Assembly (NCBI GenBank): GCA_029260265.1
Contig: JAJDDO010000024.1
Location: 745,458-809,457 of the forward strand
Length of the DNA: 64,000 bases
Origin: Phycisphaerales bacterium
GTDB taxonomy: Bacteria > Planctomycetota > Phycisphaerae > Phycisphaerales > UBA1924
Reading direction: 5' to 3'
The position numbers were made by a program, and so were the translations under genes. Below, piece by piece: positions 35,365 to 45,901 of the stretch (positions are counted from its first letter, which is position 1; each line of letters starts with the position of its first letter). Under the pieces are notes generated by a model that was given only the letters and a program-made list of their open reading frames with translations, was not told where the DNA came from and made no database searches.

Positions 35365-36129
35365 CATGTTGCCCCGGATATCTCGGTTTCGCTCGCAGGT
35401 GTCCAGGGCATCGGGGGCGATGGATCCCCGAGGTCCATGCTCGATTGGCTCCGCTCGCTCTCGATTCGAGGGGCCGCGATTGATGGATCACGCCCGGGGT
35501 TTCGAGCGCGTGAGCTGGGACGATCCGCGAGAAGAGATTTTGCCGCGTCGATGCGTAGGAGAGAGATCGAGTTCACCGGGATCGATCTCTGGATTCCCGC
35601 CGAGCACTTCACGGGCGCGGAGCATTGTTCGCGTGCTGTCGAGATCATCCACCAGACCACGGAACTGGCAAGCGAGATGGCGTCGCTCGTGGGGGGGCGA
35701 TCAACAGCACGGGTCTCGGTGATGACGCCCGGTTCGATTGATGCCGATCTCTTGCGGGTGATGGGCGATGGAGCCGAGCGGGTTGGGTCGTTGATCGTTG
35801 ACCATCGGGTAGATCTGCCGAGGGCTTGTCCCGCGGGAGTTGCGATCGGTGTCGATCCTGCGTCGGTCTTGATCGCAGGGGGCGATCCGGTCGAAGCGGT
35901 CCACGCGGCCGGGGGGCGGCTTGGATCGGTGAGGCTCGATGATGTCAATGCGATGGGGCGGTGCCCGGTCGGCACCGAGGGCTCTCGGCTGGATATTGAT
36001 GGATACAAAGCCGCCTTGATCGTCGGCGGGGTTGATTGGGTGACGATTGATCTTCGCCAGTTGCCCAACGCATCGCAGGGATTTGAGATCGCCCGGCATG
36101 CTTGGGATTCCGGACTCTCGATGGGCTGA
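35362..36129 (+). CDS. Possible sugar-phosphate isomerase/epimerase-like (TIM-barrel) protein
   Basis: Barrel-like alternation and IEFTGIDLWIPAEHF; family call tentative. Confidence 0.45.
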   Translation: MHVAPDISVSLAGVQGIGGDGSPRSMLDWLRSLSIRGAAIDGSRPGFRARELGRSARRDFAASMRRREIEFTGIDLWIPAEHFTGAEHCSRAVEIIHQTTELASEMASLVGGRSTARVSVMTPGSIDADLLRVMGDGAERVGSLIVDHRVDLPRACPAGVAIGVDPASVLIAGGDPVEAVHAAGGRLGSVRLDDVNAMGRCPVGTEGSRLDIDGYKAALIVGGVDWVTIDLRQLPNASQGFEIARHAWDSGLSMG

Positions 36130-36334
36130 GGGGCAAAATCTGGGGGAACTCGATGGTCCGGGAAACTTTCTTCAGCGTCGCTCGTAGAACCTATGTGGGC
36201 TCTCACGCCCGATATGGGCGGGAATGTTCTGTGGGGCACGGATGTTGACCCATTGGGGCTGGGAAGGCCGAAAAGAAGTAAAATACCCTTCCGATTGGGG
36301 AATCCGATCGGTGCATGTTTGAAACGGAGTCAGA

Positions 36335-38611
36335 ATGAACCGATTGTCACGCTCAGCAGCCATCTTTGGGGTCCTTGGTCTTGTGGGTGTCTTTGGGTTG
36401 CCCCAAGCGTCATTGATTGCTGCTGAACCCGCCGGTGAATCATCGAGTGTTCTCTCGTCTCCATCGGCTGCCGATGTCTGGGCTGCCGCTCGCGATGGTG
36501 ATGCAGCCGCACTCGATGCGTTGCTTGATCCGAGCGCATGGGGTTCGACCGATTTGGGCGGGCATCTTGTTGATTCCATTCGACTGCTGCAGACCAATGA
36601 GGATCTGCGTGAGCAGAACCGGGCGGAGCAGATCGAGGAAGTCAGCGAAGAGCTCGACGCCCGACTGGCCGCGTACGAGGAATCCGCATCACCGGTCGAA
36701 CTGAGCAAGGCGCTCGGATCGGCGGTGGGGCTGCAGTTGCTGTATGAAAACGATGACAACTTCTTTGCTGATCAGCGGGTCAGTGAGCTGCTCAAGCTGG
36801 GCGACGCCGCGGCCAAGGAGGCCGAAGAGAAGGGTGATTGGATGATGGCCAGCGAGCTGTTCTACCGGCTCAACGCAATCTTTGATCCCAACGGCCCGTA
36901 CAAGCCCGCGACCAAACGCCTCAACAAACGGCTCACGATGATCCGGATGTACACACCCGAGCAGCTGTGGGAGATCCGCAACGAACGCAGGCTTGCAGAG
37001 GAGCTCGAGCCGCTGCCCGCGTACAACGCCTATGGCGACGATTTTCACGACAAGCTCTTGGGGATCAACTCCGTCACCGTTCGTACCGCGATTCAACGCG
37101 CCGCGTCTCAGCATGTCGGGCGGAAGACCCGTCAGCACGCGGAGGGGGTGACGATGAATCACCTCATCGCCGGCGGGCTGCACTCGATCAGGACCATGGT
37201 GACCACAAGTGATCTGAAGGCCGCATTCCCTGGCTTGGCGGATGAAGAAAAGGTCTCTACCTTCCTCGCTGTGCTTGACGAACAGATTGCACGCATCGAG
37301 AACAATGAACGAACGGCGAGTGCCTACGACCTCCGCCGGGCGCTTGATGCCGTGCTCAGCTCGAGCCGCGATACGGTCGATGTGCTCGAAGCAGCGCTGT
37401 TGCACGAGTTCGGCAACGGGGCGATGGGCGAGTTGGACGATTACACCGCGATCATATGGCCCGACGAGATCGCACGATTCTCGCGTTCAACACGCGGCGA
37501 GTTCATCGGCGTCGGGATCCAGATCCAGCTCGATGAGCTTCAGAATATCAAAGTTGTCACACCGCTCGAAGGCACCCCAGCGCAGCGATCGGGGATCCGC
37601 GCGGGCGATATCATCAAGAAGGTCGATGGGCTCAGCGCTGTCGGGCTCGGGCTTGATCAGGCGGTCGAGGTCATCACCGGCCCCGCCAATACCGATGTGA
37701 CGCTCACCATCGAACGCCAAGATGAAGAAACCGAAGAACTGACCGAGATCGATTTCACCATCGTGCGAAGAAAGATCGACCTCCCCTCCGTGAAGGGGTG
37801 GTCAAAGTACGGTCCGGGCGATGAGGACTGGAACTACTTCGTCGACCCCGAAGCCGGCATCGGGTATGTTCGATTGACCGGGTTCTCCGCGGATACCACC
37901 AGGGACTTTGATCGTGCGATCAGCAAGATGCACGAGAAGCAACTCAACGCGTTGATTCTTGATCTCCGGTACAACCCGGGCGGGTTGCTTGATCAAGCCG
38001 TCTCGATGGCGAGCAGGTTTGTCCCCGAAGGGATGATTGTCAAAACCGTGAACGCATCCGGCGTCACGCAAGAGAGCCAAGACGCACGCGCTGTAAGCCC
38101 GAAGCGATCGCTCTCGGATATCCCCGTGATTGTGCTCGTCAATGAGGGGTCTGCATCAGCCAGCGAGATTGTGTCTGGTGCGATCCAGGCAGCCGCTCAT
38201 CAGGGCAAAATCCAGGCGCTCGTCGTCGGGAACCGCAGCTTTGGCAAGGGCAGCGTGCAGAATGTCTACATGCTCCCCGGCGGGGCCGCCGCGATGAAGG
38301 TCACCACGCACTACTACCGCATCGACGCACCACGGATGATCCACAAGGTGCCCGGCGCGACCGAGTGGGGGATCGAGCCTGATCTCAAGGTCGGGATGCT
38401 CCCGAGCCAGCAGGCCGATGCGTTGATGCTCCGCCGTGACGCCGATGTGTTGCCGCTCGACGAGAACGGCGAGATCATCGTCGACGCTGAGCGCCCCGAT
38501 CCGAACTCGCTGATCACCGAAGGGACCGATCTGCAGGTCGAGACCGCGTTGGTGCTCCTGCAGACGCAGGCCGCATCGAAGATCGGCGAGCCGACCTCGA
38601 TGAAGGACTGA
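36335..38611 (+). CDS. C-terminal processing peptidase (S41 family) with PDZ domain
   Basis: PDZ GVGIQIQLDELQNIKVVTPLEGTPAQRSGIRAGDIIKKVDG; LILDLRYNPGGLLDQAVSMASRF; VNEGSASASEIVSGAIQ; RSFGKGSVQ. Confidence 0.95.
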   Translation: MNRLSRSAAIFGVLGLVGVFGLPQASLIAAEPAGESSSVLSSPSAADVWAAARDGDAAALDALLDPSAWGSTDLGGHLVDSIRLLQTNEDLREQNRAEQIEEVSEELDARLAAYEESASPVELSKALGSAVGLQLLYENDDNFFADQRVSELLKLGDAAAKEAEEKGDWMMASELFYRLNAIFDPNGPYKPATKRLNKRLTMIRMYTPEQLWEIRNERRLAEELEPLPAYNAYGDDFHDKLLGINSVTVRTAIQRAASQHVGRKTRQHAEGVTMNHLIAGGLHSIRTMVTTSDLKAAFPGLADEEKVSTFLAVLDEQIARIENNERTASAYDLRRALDAVLSSSRDTVDVLEAALLHEFGNGAMGELDDYTAIIWPDEIARFSRSTRGEFIGVGIQIQLDELQNIKVVTPLEGTPAQRSGIRAGDIIKKVDGLSAVGLGLDQAVEVITGPANTDVTLTIERQDEETEELTEIDFTIVRRKIDLPSVKGWSKYGPGDEDWNYFVDPEAGIGYVRLTGFSADTTRDFDRAISKMHEKQLNALILDLRYNPGGLLDQAVSMASRFVPEGMIVKTVNASGVTQESQDARAVSPKRSLSDIPVIVLVNEGSASASEIVSGAIQAAAHQGKIQALVVGNRSFGKGSVQNVYMLPGGAAAMKVTTHYYRIDAPRMIHKVPGATEWGIEPDLKVGMLPSQQADALMLRRDADVLPLDENGEIIVDAERPDPNSLITEGTDLQVETALVLLQTQAASKIGEPTSMKD

Positions 38612-38657
38612 TCAAGGTTTGATCAAGGACTGATTAAAGAGACAATGCTCTCCTTTG

Positions 38658-38686
38658 CACCCCGTCACGCTGGCGGGGTGTTTTTT
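38658..38686 (+). terminator. Rho-independent terminator
   Basis: caccccg...cggggtg followed by T6. Confidence 0.75.
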
Positions 38687-39170
38687 ATTTGCGTGTAAAG
38701 AACTCATGCAGAGCGAGAATCTGTTGTTCAATCGTTTCCGCATCGACTTCAGTCGCTGTGTAATCATTCGCGACGCACTCAAAGAGTGAGTCGTGGAAGG
38801 TAAGTATGAAGTGGCGGTCGTCATCAAAGTACTCCGCCATGTGGCGGTCATGGACCCGGTTTGCTCGTTCCAACGCCGCGATCCAAGGAGATGATTTTAC
38901 CTCGTAGGAAGCGTACGGATCTAAACCAAACTTGCAAAGTGGGTGCCCGTCCAGTGCTTCGTCATTTGGTGAACCGAGTGCGTGTGCGCGACAGCCCTTG
39001 AAGCAAACCATTGCCCATGAATCAGTTTGCGTGAAGTAGCCAATGGCAACCCGGTGTTCATCGGCGAGGAGAATAGGCTCGGGCGCACCGCAGGTGCTCT
39101 TGGGCAGATCAAGAAGATTCACTAGTTTTGGCTTTACATCAAACTGTGTGAGGCAGAGACTGGCAGGCAT
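38685..39170 (-). CDS. Hypothetical protein
   Basis: 161-aa ORF with consistent composition; no family recognised. Confidence 0.5.
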   Translation of the reverse strand: MPASLCLTQFDVKPKLVNLLDLPKSTCGAPEPILLADEHRVAIGYFTQTDSWAMVCFKGCRAHALGSPNDEALDGHPLCKFGLDPYASYEVKSSPWIAALERANRVHDRHMAEYFDDDRHFILTFHDSLFECVANDYTATEVDAETIEQQILALHEFFTRK

Positions 39171-39182
39171 GATGATTCTCTT

Positions 39183-39659
39183 TCAAGGTGCAAATCTTTG
39201 GGGTTTCAGATCGCCCCGTAGGTACAACGGGTGTTTCGGAAAGCCGTGCTTGGTGATGGCGAGGCAATGCGGATCGCAGTGGGGGGTGAGCAGGTCGAGG
39301 ACTTCGGTGTGGCGGTTGTTGAGGGCGGCGTGGGTGCCCCATCCGATGATGATGAGGTCGGCGCGTTTGGCGAGCTTGACGATCGCGGCGTCGTTGCCCG
39401 GGCCGACGGGGTCGTCGGTTTTCTTGAGCCCCTTTGGATCCGTCGAACGCAGGGCGAAGATATTGGCGACATCCATCGTGCTGAACCCCCAACGGACAGC
39501 GTACCGGTGGCAACGCGTCAGGGTCGGGTCGAGGACCTTGGCGTCGGCGGTGGAGGGGTTGAGCAGGCAGAAGCAGACGCGCCTGCCGCCCGGTGCCCAT
39601 CGCCGACCGAGGGTGTAGCGGTAGACCTCGTCATCAGAGAATGTTGCCCAGCCCTTCAT
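39183..39659 (-). CDS. DUF1643-like protein
   Basis: CFCLLNPSTADAKVLDPTLTRCHRYAVRWGFSTMDVANIFALRSTDPKGL. Confidence 0.8.
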   Translation of the reverse strand: MKGWATFSDDEVYRYTLGRRWAPGGRRVCFCLLNPSTADAKVLDPTLTRCHRYAVRWGFSTMDVANIFALRSTDPKGLKKTDDPVGPGNDAAIVKLAKRADLIIIGWGTHAALNNRHTEVLDLLTPHCDPHCLAITKHGFPKHPLYLRGDLKPQRFAP

Positions 39660-39720
39660 GGTACAGTGTATGGATGCAATCCCTCACAATGCATCGCGTT
39701 GAGCGGGCAAGGAGATCGAA

Positions 39721-40632
39721 ATGAGACCAGGCAGGTTCATGATCGTGGTTGGCGGGCTCGGGATGATTCTCGGATGCGCGGCATTCATCACACACGAAGA
39801 TTCAGCGTCGGCGTCTCACTCGTCAATCAGCCCCATAGAGCAGAAGGATGTGGCGTACATCGAGCGGGAAGGCGTGGATACCAAGTACACCTCGCTGGAC
39901 ATCTATCACCACGAAGACACCGAAACGCTCCGCCCGATCGTGTTCTACATCCACGGCGGCGGATGGGCAATCGGCGACAAGGCCGCCGCCATGTACGCCA
40001 AACCCCGATGGGCGATACGAAATGGGTGGGCTTTGGTCTCGGTCAACTATCGGCTCTCGCCCGATGTCATGCACCCAGAGCACGCACGGGATGTTTCGGC
40101 AGCGTTCGCGTGGGTACGCGAGCACGCTGAGGAGTTTGGAGGGGACCCAGACCAGATCGCGGTGATGGGGCATTCCGCGGGGGCCCACCTCGCGGCGATC
40201 ATTGCGTGCAACGAGGATCTACTCGCCGAGTTCGGCTCAACGACCGATCAGATCGCTGGTGTGGTCCTGCTCGATGGTGCAGGATACAACCTGCCTGAGC
40301 GTATGGAGTCACTGCCCAAACGCGGGCTGGCGACCAAAATGTACACTGAAGCCTTTGGTGACAACCCGGAGTTGTGGGAGTCGGCATCGCCGACGCTGCA
40401 AGCCAAGCCCGGTGACCATCTCGGGGCGTTCTTGGCGATTCATGCGGGTGACCGTGAAGAGTCCGCAGCACAATCAAAGGCGCTGGTGAAGGCGTGGGCG
40501 GCAACCGGTGTTCGCGCAGAGTTGCACCACGCGCCGGACAAGACGCACATGACGCTCAACCATCGGCTGGGCTATCGTGGCGATCGCGAGACCAAGCGGA
40601 TTGAGTTGTTCCTCGAATCAATCTTTGATTAG
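39721..40632 (+). CDS. Alpha/beta hydrolase (esterase/lipase)
   Basis: VFYIHGGGWAIGDK, VNYRLSPDVMHPEHARDV, GHSAGAHLAA. Confidence 0.85.
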   Translation: MRPGRFMIVVGGLGMILGCAAFITHEDSASASHSSISPIEQKDVAYIEREGVDTKYTSLDIYHHEDTETLRPIVFYIHGGGWAIGDKAAAMYAKPRWAIRNGWALVSVNYRLSPDVMHPEHARDVSAAFAWVREHAEEFGGDPDQIAVMGHSAGAHLAAIIACNEDLLAEFGSTTDQIAGVVLLDGAGYNLPERMESLPKRGLATKMYTEAFGDNPELWESASPTLQAKPGDHLGAFLAIHAGDREESAAQSKALVKAWAATGVRAELHHAPDKTHMTLNHRLGYRGDRETKRIELFLESIFD

Positions 40633-41390
40633 AGTGCCGCGAGATCGTTGGCGTCAAAGTCGGCGTTGGAGTACACCTTCTGGACATCATCGTCGTCTTC
40701 GAGCGCATCGATCAGGTTCATGACTTTGCGGACATCATCGCCGGCAACCGCGACGAGGTTGTCGGGAATGCGTGAGATGCCGGCTTCGAGGATCTCGATG
40801 TCCGCGGCTTCAAATGCATCTTTGACGCCCTGGTAATCCGCGACTTCGGTGAGGATGGTCCAGACGCCCTTGTCCTTGTCATCACCCTCGGGAGATTGAA
40901 CATCGTCGGCGCCGGCTTCGAGCGAGATGTCCATGATTTGATCCTCGTTGTACTTATTGGCATCGAGGATAATTTGTCCCTTGGTCTGGAACATAAACGC
41001 GACGGTGCCCGCGTTGCCCATCGACCCGCCACCCTTCTTGAAGACCGTGCGGATATTGCCGACGGTGCGGGTGTTGTTGTCGGTGAGCGCGAGGATGAGC
41101 ACCGCGGTGCCTCCGGGTGCGTAGCCTTCGTAAATGAGTTCTTCGAAGTCCGCCCCGCCGGTGCCGCCCGCGCCTTTTTCGACAGCACGCTTGATGGTGT
41201 CCTTGGGCATGTTGGCGTACTTGGCTTCATCGATGGCGTAGCGGAGGGCGAGGTTGGTGTCGGTGTCGCCACCACCAGAGCGTGCCGCCGCCATGATCGC
41301 CTTGGAACATTTGGACCAGATCTTGCCCTTCTTGTTGTCCTGGGCGGCTTTGCGATGCTTGATGTTGGACCACTTACTATGACCGGCCAT
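40629..41390 (-). CDS. yebC: YebC/PmpR-family regulator
   Basis: MAGHSKWSNIKHRKAAQDNKKGKIWSKCSKAI, GYAPGGTAVLILALTDNNTRT. Confidence 0.95.
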   Translation of the reverse strand: MAGHSKWSNIKHRKAAQDNKKGKIWSKCSKAIMAAARSGGGDTDTNLALRYAIDEAKYANMPKDTIKRAVEKGAGGTGGADFEELIYEGYAPGGTAVLILALTDNNTRTVGNIRTVFKKGGGSMGNAGTVAFMFQTKGQIILDANKYNEDQIMDISLEAGADDVQSPEGDDKDKGVWTILTEVADYQGVKDAFEAADIEILEAGISRIPDNLVAVAGDDVRKVMNLIDALEDDDDVQKVYSNADFDANDLAAL

Positions 41391-41485
41391 GGATGGGCTC
41401 CTCTGCGTGAGTCTTCGACAAAATCAGATACGCATGATTGTTGGGGCGACTGGCCCGGATTTCATACTCAACTGCGAAAAGGGTG

Positions 41486-44400
41486 TTACTTCATAGGATC
41501 CATCTTGACCCGCGGATCTACCGGAACCTGATCGGTGCTCGTTGGGATCTCGGCGAGCTTGGGTGCAGCACCCGCCTCAGCGTCCGAGATCTTGAGGCGG
41601 ATATCTCGTAGCCTCGTTGAGAGACTCACCACCGCTTGGTCGTTGATCGTGTCTTCTACCGAGATCTGCTGAAGCTGTCTTCTCAGCAATCGCTCGGCTT
41701 CGAGCCAGCCAACAATCGCGTCGTCATATCGACCAACCCACCAATAGGCATCGCCGAGGTGATCGTGGATGGTCGCGTTGCCATTTTCCTCTTGCTCGAG
41801 CTCAATCGCGATTGCACGCCGAAGGAGGGTGATGGCCCCTTCACGAACGATCTTGGCTTCCCCATCGGTTTCGTCATTGAGCACATTGAGTTTGTAGCGT
41901 GCCCAGCCGAGTGAATCGAGCACGCTCGGATTCTCGGGCAGGGCATTGAGAGCGCGTTCGAGCATCCGCTCGCCTTCTTCAAGCCTTTCATTACTCTCGG
42001 CGAGCATGTACCCATAATCGTTGTTGGCCCAGGGTTGATCGGCGTCGTAGGCAAGTGCGAGTTCGAGCAACTCGGTGGTCGCATCGGGCCTATTGAACGC
42101 CCCAGCCAGCGAGGCGAGGGTGTAGCTGATGTCGGCCTGCTTCTCCGCATCGCTTTCCGCTGGGCGAGGGCGGAGCGGGATGGCGAGTTGATCGGTGCTC
42201 AGCTCGATCATCTCATCGAGGAATCCATCGGCGGTAAGTCTGTCGAGCATCTTGCGTACGCTGCCGGTATCTCCGAGCCCCGCCCCAAATCGGAGCAGCT
42301 CAAACCCAAGCCGATCATCGAGCGACCCGGTGCGCACCGCGAGGGCGTGGAGAACCGCGAAGGCATCGTTGATGCGTTCATCGGCGAGCAGCTGTTGCAC
42401 CGCAATGATTTCAACTGCATTGTGTTGCTCCTCGCTGGCATCATCTGGAAGGTGTGTCAGTGCAGCGGCGGTTGCTGTAGCCAGCGACTGGTGCTCGCTC
42501 GGATGCAGTTGTGCGAGCATTGAAATCTGAATCCGGAGAAGCTGATCGGGGATCGGGCTGATCCAGCTCGAAGTCGCGTCGAACAATGAAAGCCATTGGT
42601 CTGAAACGAGGAGTTCGTCGTTCTTGTTGGCGAGTTGGAACAGGATCGCCGTCATCCGCTGGCGCTGCGCGGGGAGCAGTTCGATGGATGCCGGGAGGGT
42701 ATCGATGAGAAGCTGGATTGCTTCTGTTTCTCTTTGATCTCGGGCGAGCTGCTGTGCTCGTTCGATTGAGGCATCGAATCCGTGCGCGAGCTCGGTGCGT
42801 TCGATCGCACGCTCGATCGCTTCGCCGGGTCGATCGAGAGAGCTTGTAAGGACCTGCTCAGCCGCTCTTGCAAGCTCGAACGACCCAGTCTTGGCGTACC
42901 CCTCGTCGAGAATGCGAAGTGCCTGTTCGGGGAGCTCTTGCTGGAGTTTGATTTGGGCGAGACGCATCCGGATCGGGACCGAGCTGGGCATCGATTCAAG
43001 CCGATCAACGAGCCAACGCTCGGCTCGTCCCAAAGCCTCGTCATCGCCCGCACTATCAAGGGCTGCCCAGATACCGATCAGCAGCGGCACGCCGATCTGT
43101 TGATGGGGGGTCTTGTGCGAGAGCTCGGTGAGCAGGGTTTCGCTTTCGCGGAGGAGCCTGTTGCGTGCGAGTTCATTGGCGCGGGTCAGAGTCACCAGTG
43201 GCGACCGCGGCAGCCGCGAAGTGAGCAGCCTCAAGAGCCGCTTGTACTCTTCTGCATCCTCAAGATCTGCTCCCGGCGCGTGCAGCAGAATCAGCTGCTC
43301 GTACGCTTCTACTCGATCTGGATCTGCTTCGAGCGTGCGTTCAAAGTACGAGCGTGCATCGCCTGGTTTATCAAGTAACAACGCGATTGATGCAGCGTCG
43401 GCGAGGTCATCAATAGACGCATCCGAAAAATCGGCATTCGCGGAGATGAGCGCCCACGCCTCGCTCGGCCTCTGGGCGCTGATCAACGCCCAAGCCCGCT
43501 GACGAGTTGCAAAGGGTGTATCCATCGATTGAAGCGTCGCAAGAAGATCCTCGGCGTGTTTCCAGTCCCCGTTGAGAAACGCGATCCGAGTCTCAATGCC
43601 GAGCAATGCGGCGCTCTGCATCGAGTCTACCTCAGGTGCGCCTCGCATGGCGTCAGGGCGGGCGAGCGTCAGCGCGATGTGGTCAAGCAGTAATCTCTGA
43701 TCTTGATCGGCAGCGTGCATACGCGAACGCAAGAACGGGAACGGGTCGATGAGCGAGCGGACGCACGCGATGCTGATCTCTCGTGCGGACTCAGGGTGGG
43801 CGCGGGTGATCTGTACACACGCATCAAACCGGTCCGCATCGGTATCGAGCATCGCAATCGCTTCAGCGACCACGATGGTGCTCGGCCAAGTGTATGACGG
43901 TGAACAGAGCGCATCGATTCGTCCTTGCGTTGTCGGGCGGGCAGCGAGTTCTATACGGGTCAGTGCGTGGGCTTCGGATGGACGCAGCTGGGTGCTCATC
44001 CTCGATGCCCGGATTGCATCGGGCAGCAATGTGCTCAGTGAATCAATGGAACGAAGTGTGCGGGCCCACCCTCGTTCCGTATCGGCGGTGCGGGCCGGTG
44101 CGAGGGTGATGTGTGAGAGAAAGGACAACGCGGCCGACGCGGGGCGACCCGTTCGGAGCTCAGAACCGATCTTTCGCGCAATCATGGGGATCGGCATGGG
44201 TTGTTCTGGATCAATCGCGTTGGCGTAGGCGCGTGCTGCGCGTGATTGGGCATTGATCGCGGTCCATGCATCGCCGACATGCATCCATAGGGTCCGGCGT
44301 TGGGTATAGAACTGGACAATCTCGGATCGCCAGCGTGGGTCGCGGCTTGTCTCGTCAAAAGACTCGAGCGCTTCGGTCATCGCCGTCGCGCCCGCATTGA

Positions 44401-45166
44401 GCCGCCCGTCCTCGATAAGCAGAGCGCCGAGCAGCACGCTGCTGATCGTCTTCGCCATCGGATCATCGTCGGCGATTAATCTTGCTTGGGTCGTGAGCCA
44501 GAGCACCTCATCAAGATTTCCCTCGTTGGCAGCGTCCGACGCGAGCATGGTCAATGCGCGGGCGGACGCACCGCCGAGATCGGCGGCTTGACGGAAGGCA
44601 CCGATCGCGGACATCCGATCACCCAGATCGAGGTAGGTGTCGCCTAGATAGTTGAGCAGATCGGGAGAGGTTGGATCAAGCGTGATCGCCTGGTGCAGCT
44701 TTTCAACGCCTTCCTCACGCTGTCCATCTTGAATCAATGACCGGGCATTGGTGTAGAGCTTGGTCGCCCGGGCGAGATCATCAGCACTCGGCTCATCGGG
44801 CGGAGCGGGCAACGATGGGGTCGGGATCGTGGCGATGACCTGATCGAGCGTGAGTAATCCTCGCTGGTGTTCGGGTGATCCTGCGGCGAGCATCGCTGGC
44901 GCGTCAGGGATGATCTCTGCCAGAACTGAATCTGCAGCCGGGGCGAGCGGGGTGAGTGCCTGGAGCTCGGCCTGGGCTTGAAGCTGACGGATCGGGTCCT
45001 CAATATGCTCGGTCGCCAAGACGATCTGGTCGGGTGTCGATTGAACCGAGCGACAACCCGCCAAGAGGAGCCCGGCGAACAGCACATATCCAACGAAAAC
45101 CAGATTTGTATTGATCGCCCGGCGTCGAATTTTGGCAGCGGGCACAGCGGGGGGCGTGTGGGTCAC
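41486..45166 (-). CDS. Large TPR lipoprotein-like protein
   Basis: Lipobox-like LLLAGCRS; multiple TPR-like repeats; GTG start. Confidence 0.75.
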   Translation of the reverse strand: MTHTPPAVPAAKIRRRAINTNLVFVGYVLFAGLLLAGCRSVQSTPDQIVLATEHIEDPIRQLQAQAELQALTPLAPAADSVLAEIIPDAPAMLAAGSPEHQRGLLTLDQVIATIPTPSLPAPPDEPSADDLARATKLYTNARSLIQDGQREEGVEKLHQAITLDPTSPDLLNYLGDTYLDLGDRMSAIGAFRQAADLGGASARALTMLASDAANEGNLDEVLWLTTQARLIADDDPMAKTISSVLLGALLIEDGRLNAGATAMTEALESFDETSRDPRWRSEIVQFYTQRRTLWMHVGDAWTAINAQSRAARAYANAIDPEQPMPIPMIARKIGSELRTGRPASAALSFLSHITLAPARTADTERGWARTLRSIDSLSTLLPDAIRASRMSTQLRPSEAHALTRIELAARPTTQGRIDALCSPSYTWPSTIVVAEAIAMLDTDADRFDACVQITRAHPESAREISIACVRSLIDPFPFLRSRMHAADQDQRLLLDHIALTLARPDAMRGAPEVDSMQSAALLGIETRIAFLNGDWKHAEDLLATLQSMDTPFATRQRAWALISAQRPSEAWALISANADFSDASIDDLADAASIALLLDKPGDARSYFERTLEADPDRVEAYEQLILLHAPGADLEDAEEYKRLLRLLTSRLPRSPLVTLTRANELARNRLLRESETLLTELSHKTPHQQIGVPLLIGIWAALDSAGDDEALGRAERWLVDRLESMPSSVPIRMRLAQIKLQQELPEQALRILDEGYAKTGSFELARAAEQVLTSSLDRPGEAIERAIERTELAHGFDASIERAQQLARDQRETEAIQLLIDTLPASIELLPAQRQRMTAILFQLANKNDELLVSDQWLSLFDATSSWISPIPDQLLRIQISMLAQLHPSEHQSLATATAAALTHLPDDASEEQHNAVEIIAVQQLLADERINDAFAVLHALAVRTGSLDDRLGFELLRFGAGLGDTGSVRKMLDRLTADGFLDEMIELSTDQLAIPLRPRPAESDAEKQADISYTLASLAGAFNRPDATTELLELALAYDADQPWANNDYGYMLAESNERLEEGERMLERALNALPENPSVLDSLGWARYKLNVLNDETDGEAKIVREGAITLLRRAIAIELEQEENGNATIHDHLGDAYWWVGRYDDAIVGWLEAERLLRRQLQQISVEDTINDQAVVSLSTRLRDIRLKISDAEAGAAPKLAEIPTSTDQVPVDPRVKMDPMK

Positions 45167-45193
45167 GGGGACCTCCCAAAGAAGTTGACAACC

Positions 45194-45901
45194 TTATGAA
45201 CAATCTTCGTCGCTTGCGGCATTGGCCTTGGTATCGCGATCAAGCTCGTCGATTGTAGAACATGTGTTTCGTTTCCGATCGGCCCAATACTCAATCATCC
45301 CGTAGATGCGTCGGGATTCGGTCGCGCGAACAGCACGCTCGAGTTTGCCCATGTGTTGCGTCGCGGTCCCGGCACCGAGGAGGACACCTTGCTGGGCGAG
45401 GTACTTCATGAGCAGCCCGTCCAGCGGGAATGCGTGCCCGCCGAGTGCGATCAATGTGACGCGGGCGGCGACAAAGTCGGGCACGCCATCGAGCGTTGAA
45501 AGATATTGGCGGGCATCACGCTTGGGCGCGTCGAGCAGATGGATGAGTTTGAGCGATTGCTCACGCTGAAACACGGCGTTGAGTGCTGCGGCAATACGCT
45601 CACAACGCTCGTGGGCGTTGGGGTACCTCGTTCCGATGATTGCAGCCAGCTCATCGGGGAAGCAGACGCGCAGTTCATTGTAATCGGCGAGGTTTGTGCG
45701 GATTGCGTCCATCGCTTTGATCGCGTGGCTCAATGAGGCTTCCCAGAGAAACAGCGAAAAAACAAGCTCATGGATCACCGGGTCGCTTGGAGCAAGCATG
45801 TTGGGAGCAAAGTCGAGAGCGCTGTACCGGATCTTGTCCGGGCATGATTTGTTCAGCAAGGTGATAAAGACCTCGAGATGTTTGTCGTCGACCTGGCTCA
45901 C
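45194..45901 (-). CDS. Divergent HhH-GPD (endonuclease III fold)-like protein
   Basis: LSTLDGVPDFVAARVTLIALGGHAFPLDGLLMKYL aligns by eye to LPGVGRKTANVVL..FG.P..VDTHV.RV. Confidence 0.45.
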   Translation of the reverse strand: MSQVDDKHLEVFITLLNKSCPDKIRYSALDFAPNMLAPSDPVIHELVFSLFLWEASLSHAIKAMDAIRTNLADYNELRVCFPDELAAIIGTRYPNAHERCERIAAALNAVFQREQSLKLIHLLDAPKRDARQYLSTLDGVPDFVAARVTLIALGGHAFPLDGLLMKYLAQQGVLLGAGTATQHMGKLERAVRATESRRIYGMIEYWADRKRNTCSTIDELDRDTKANAASDEDCS

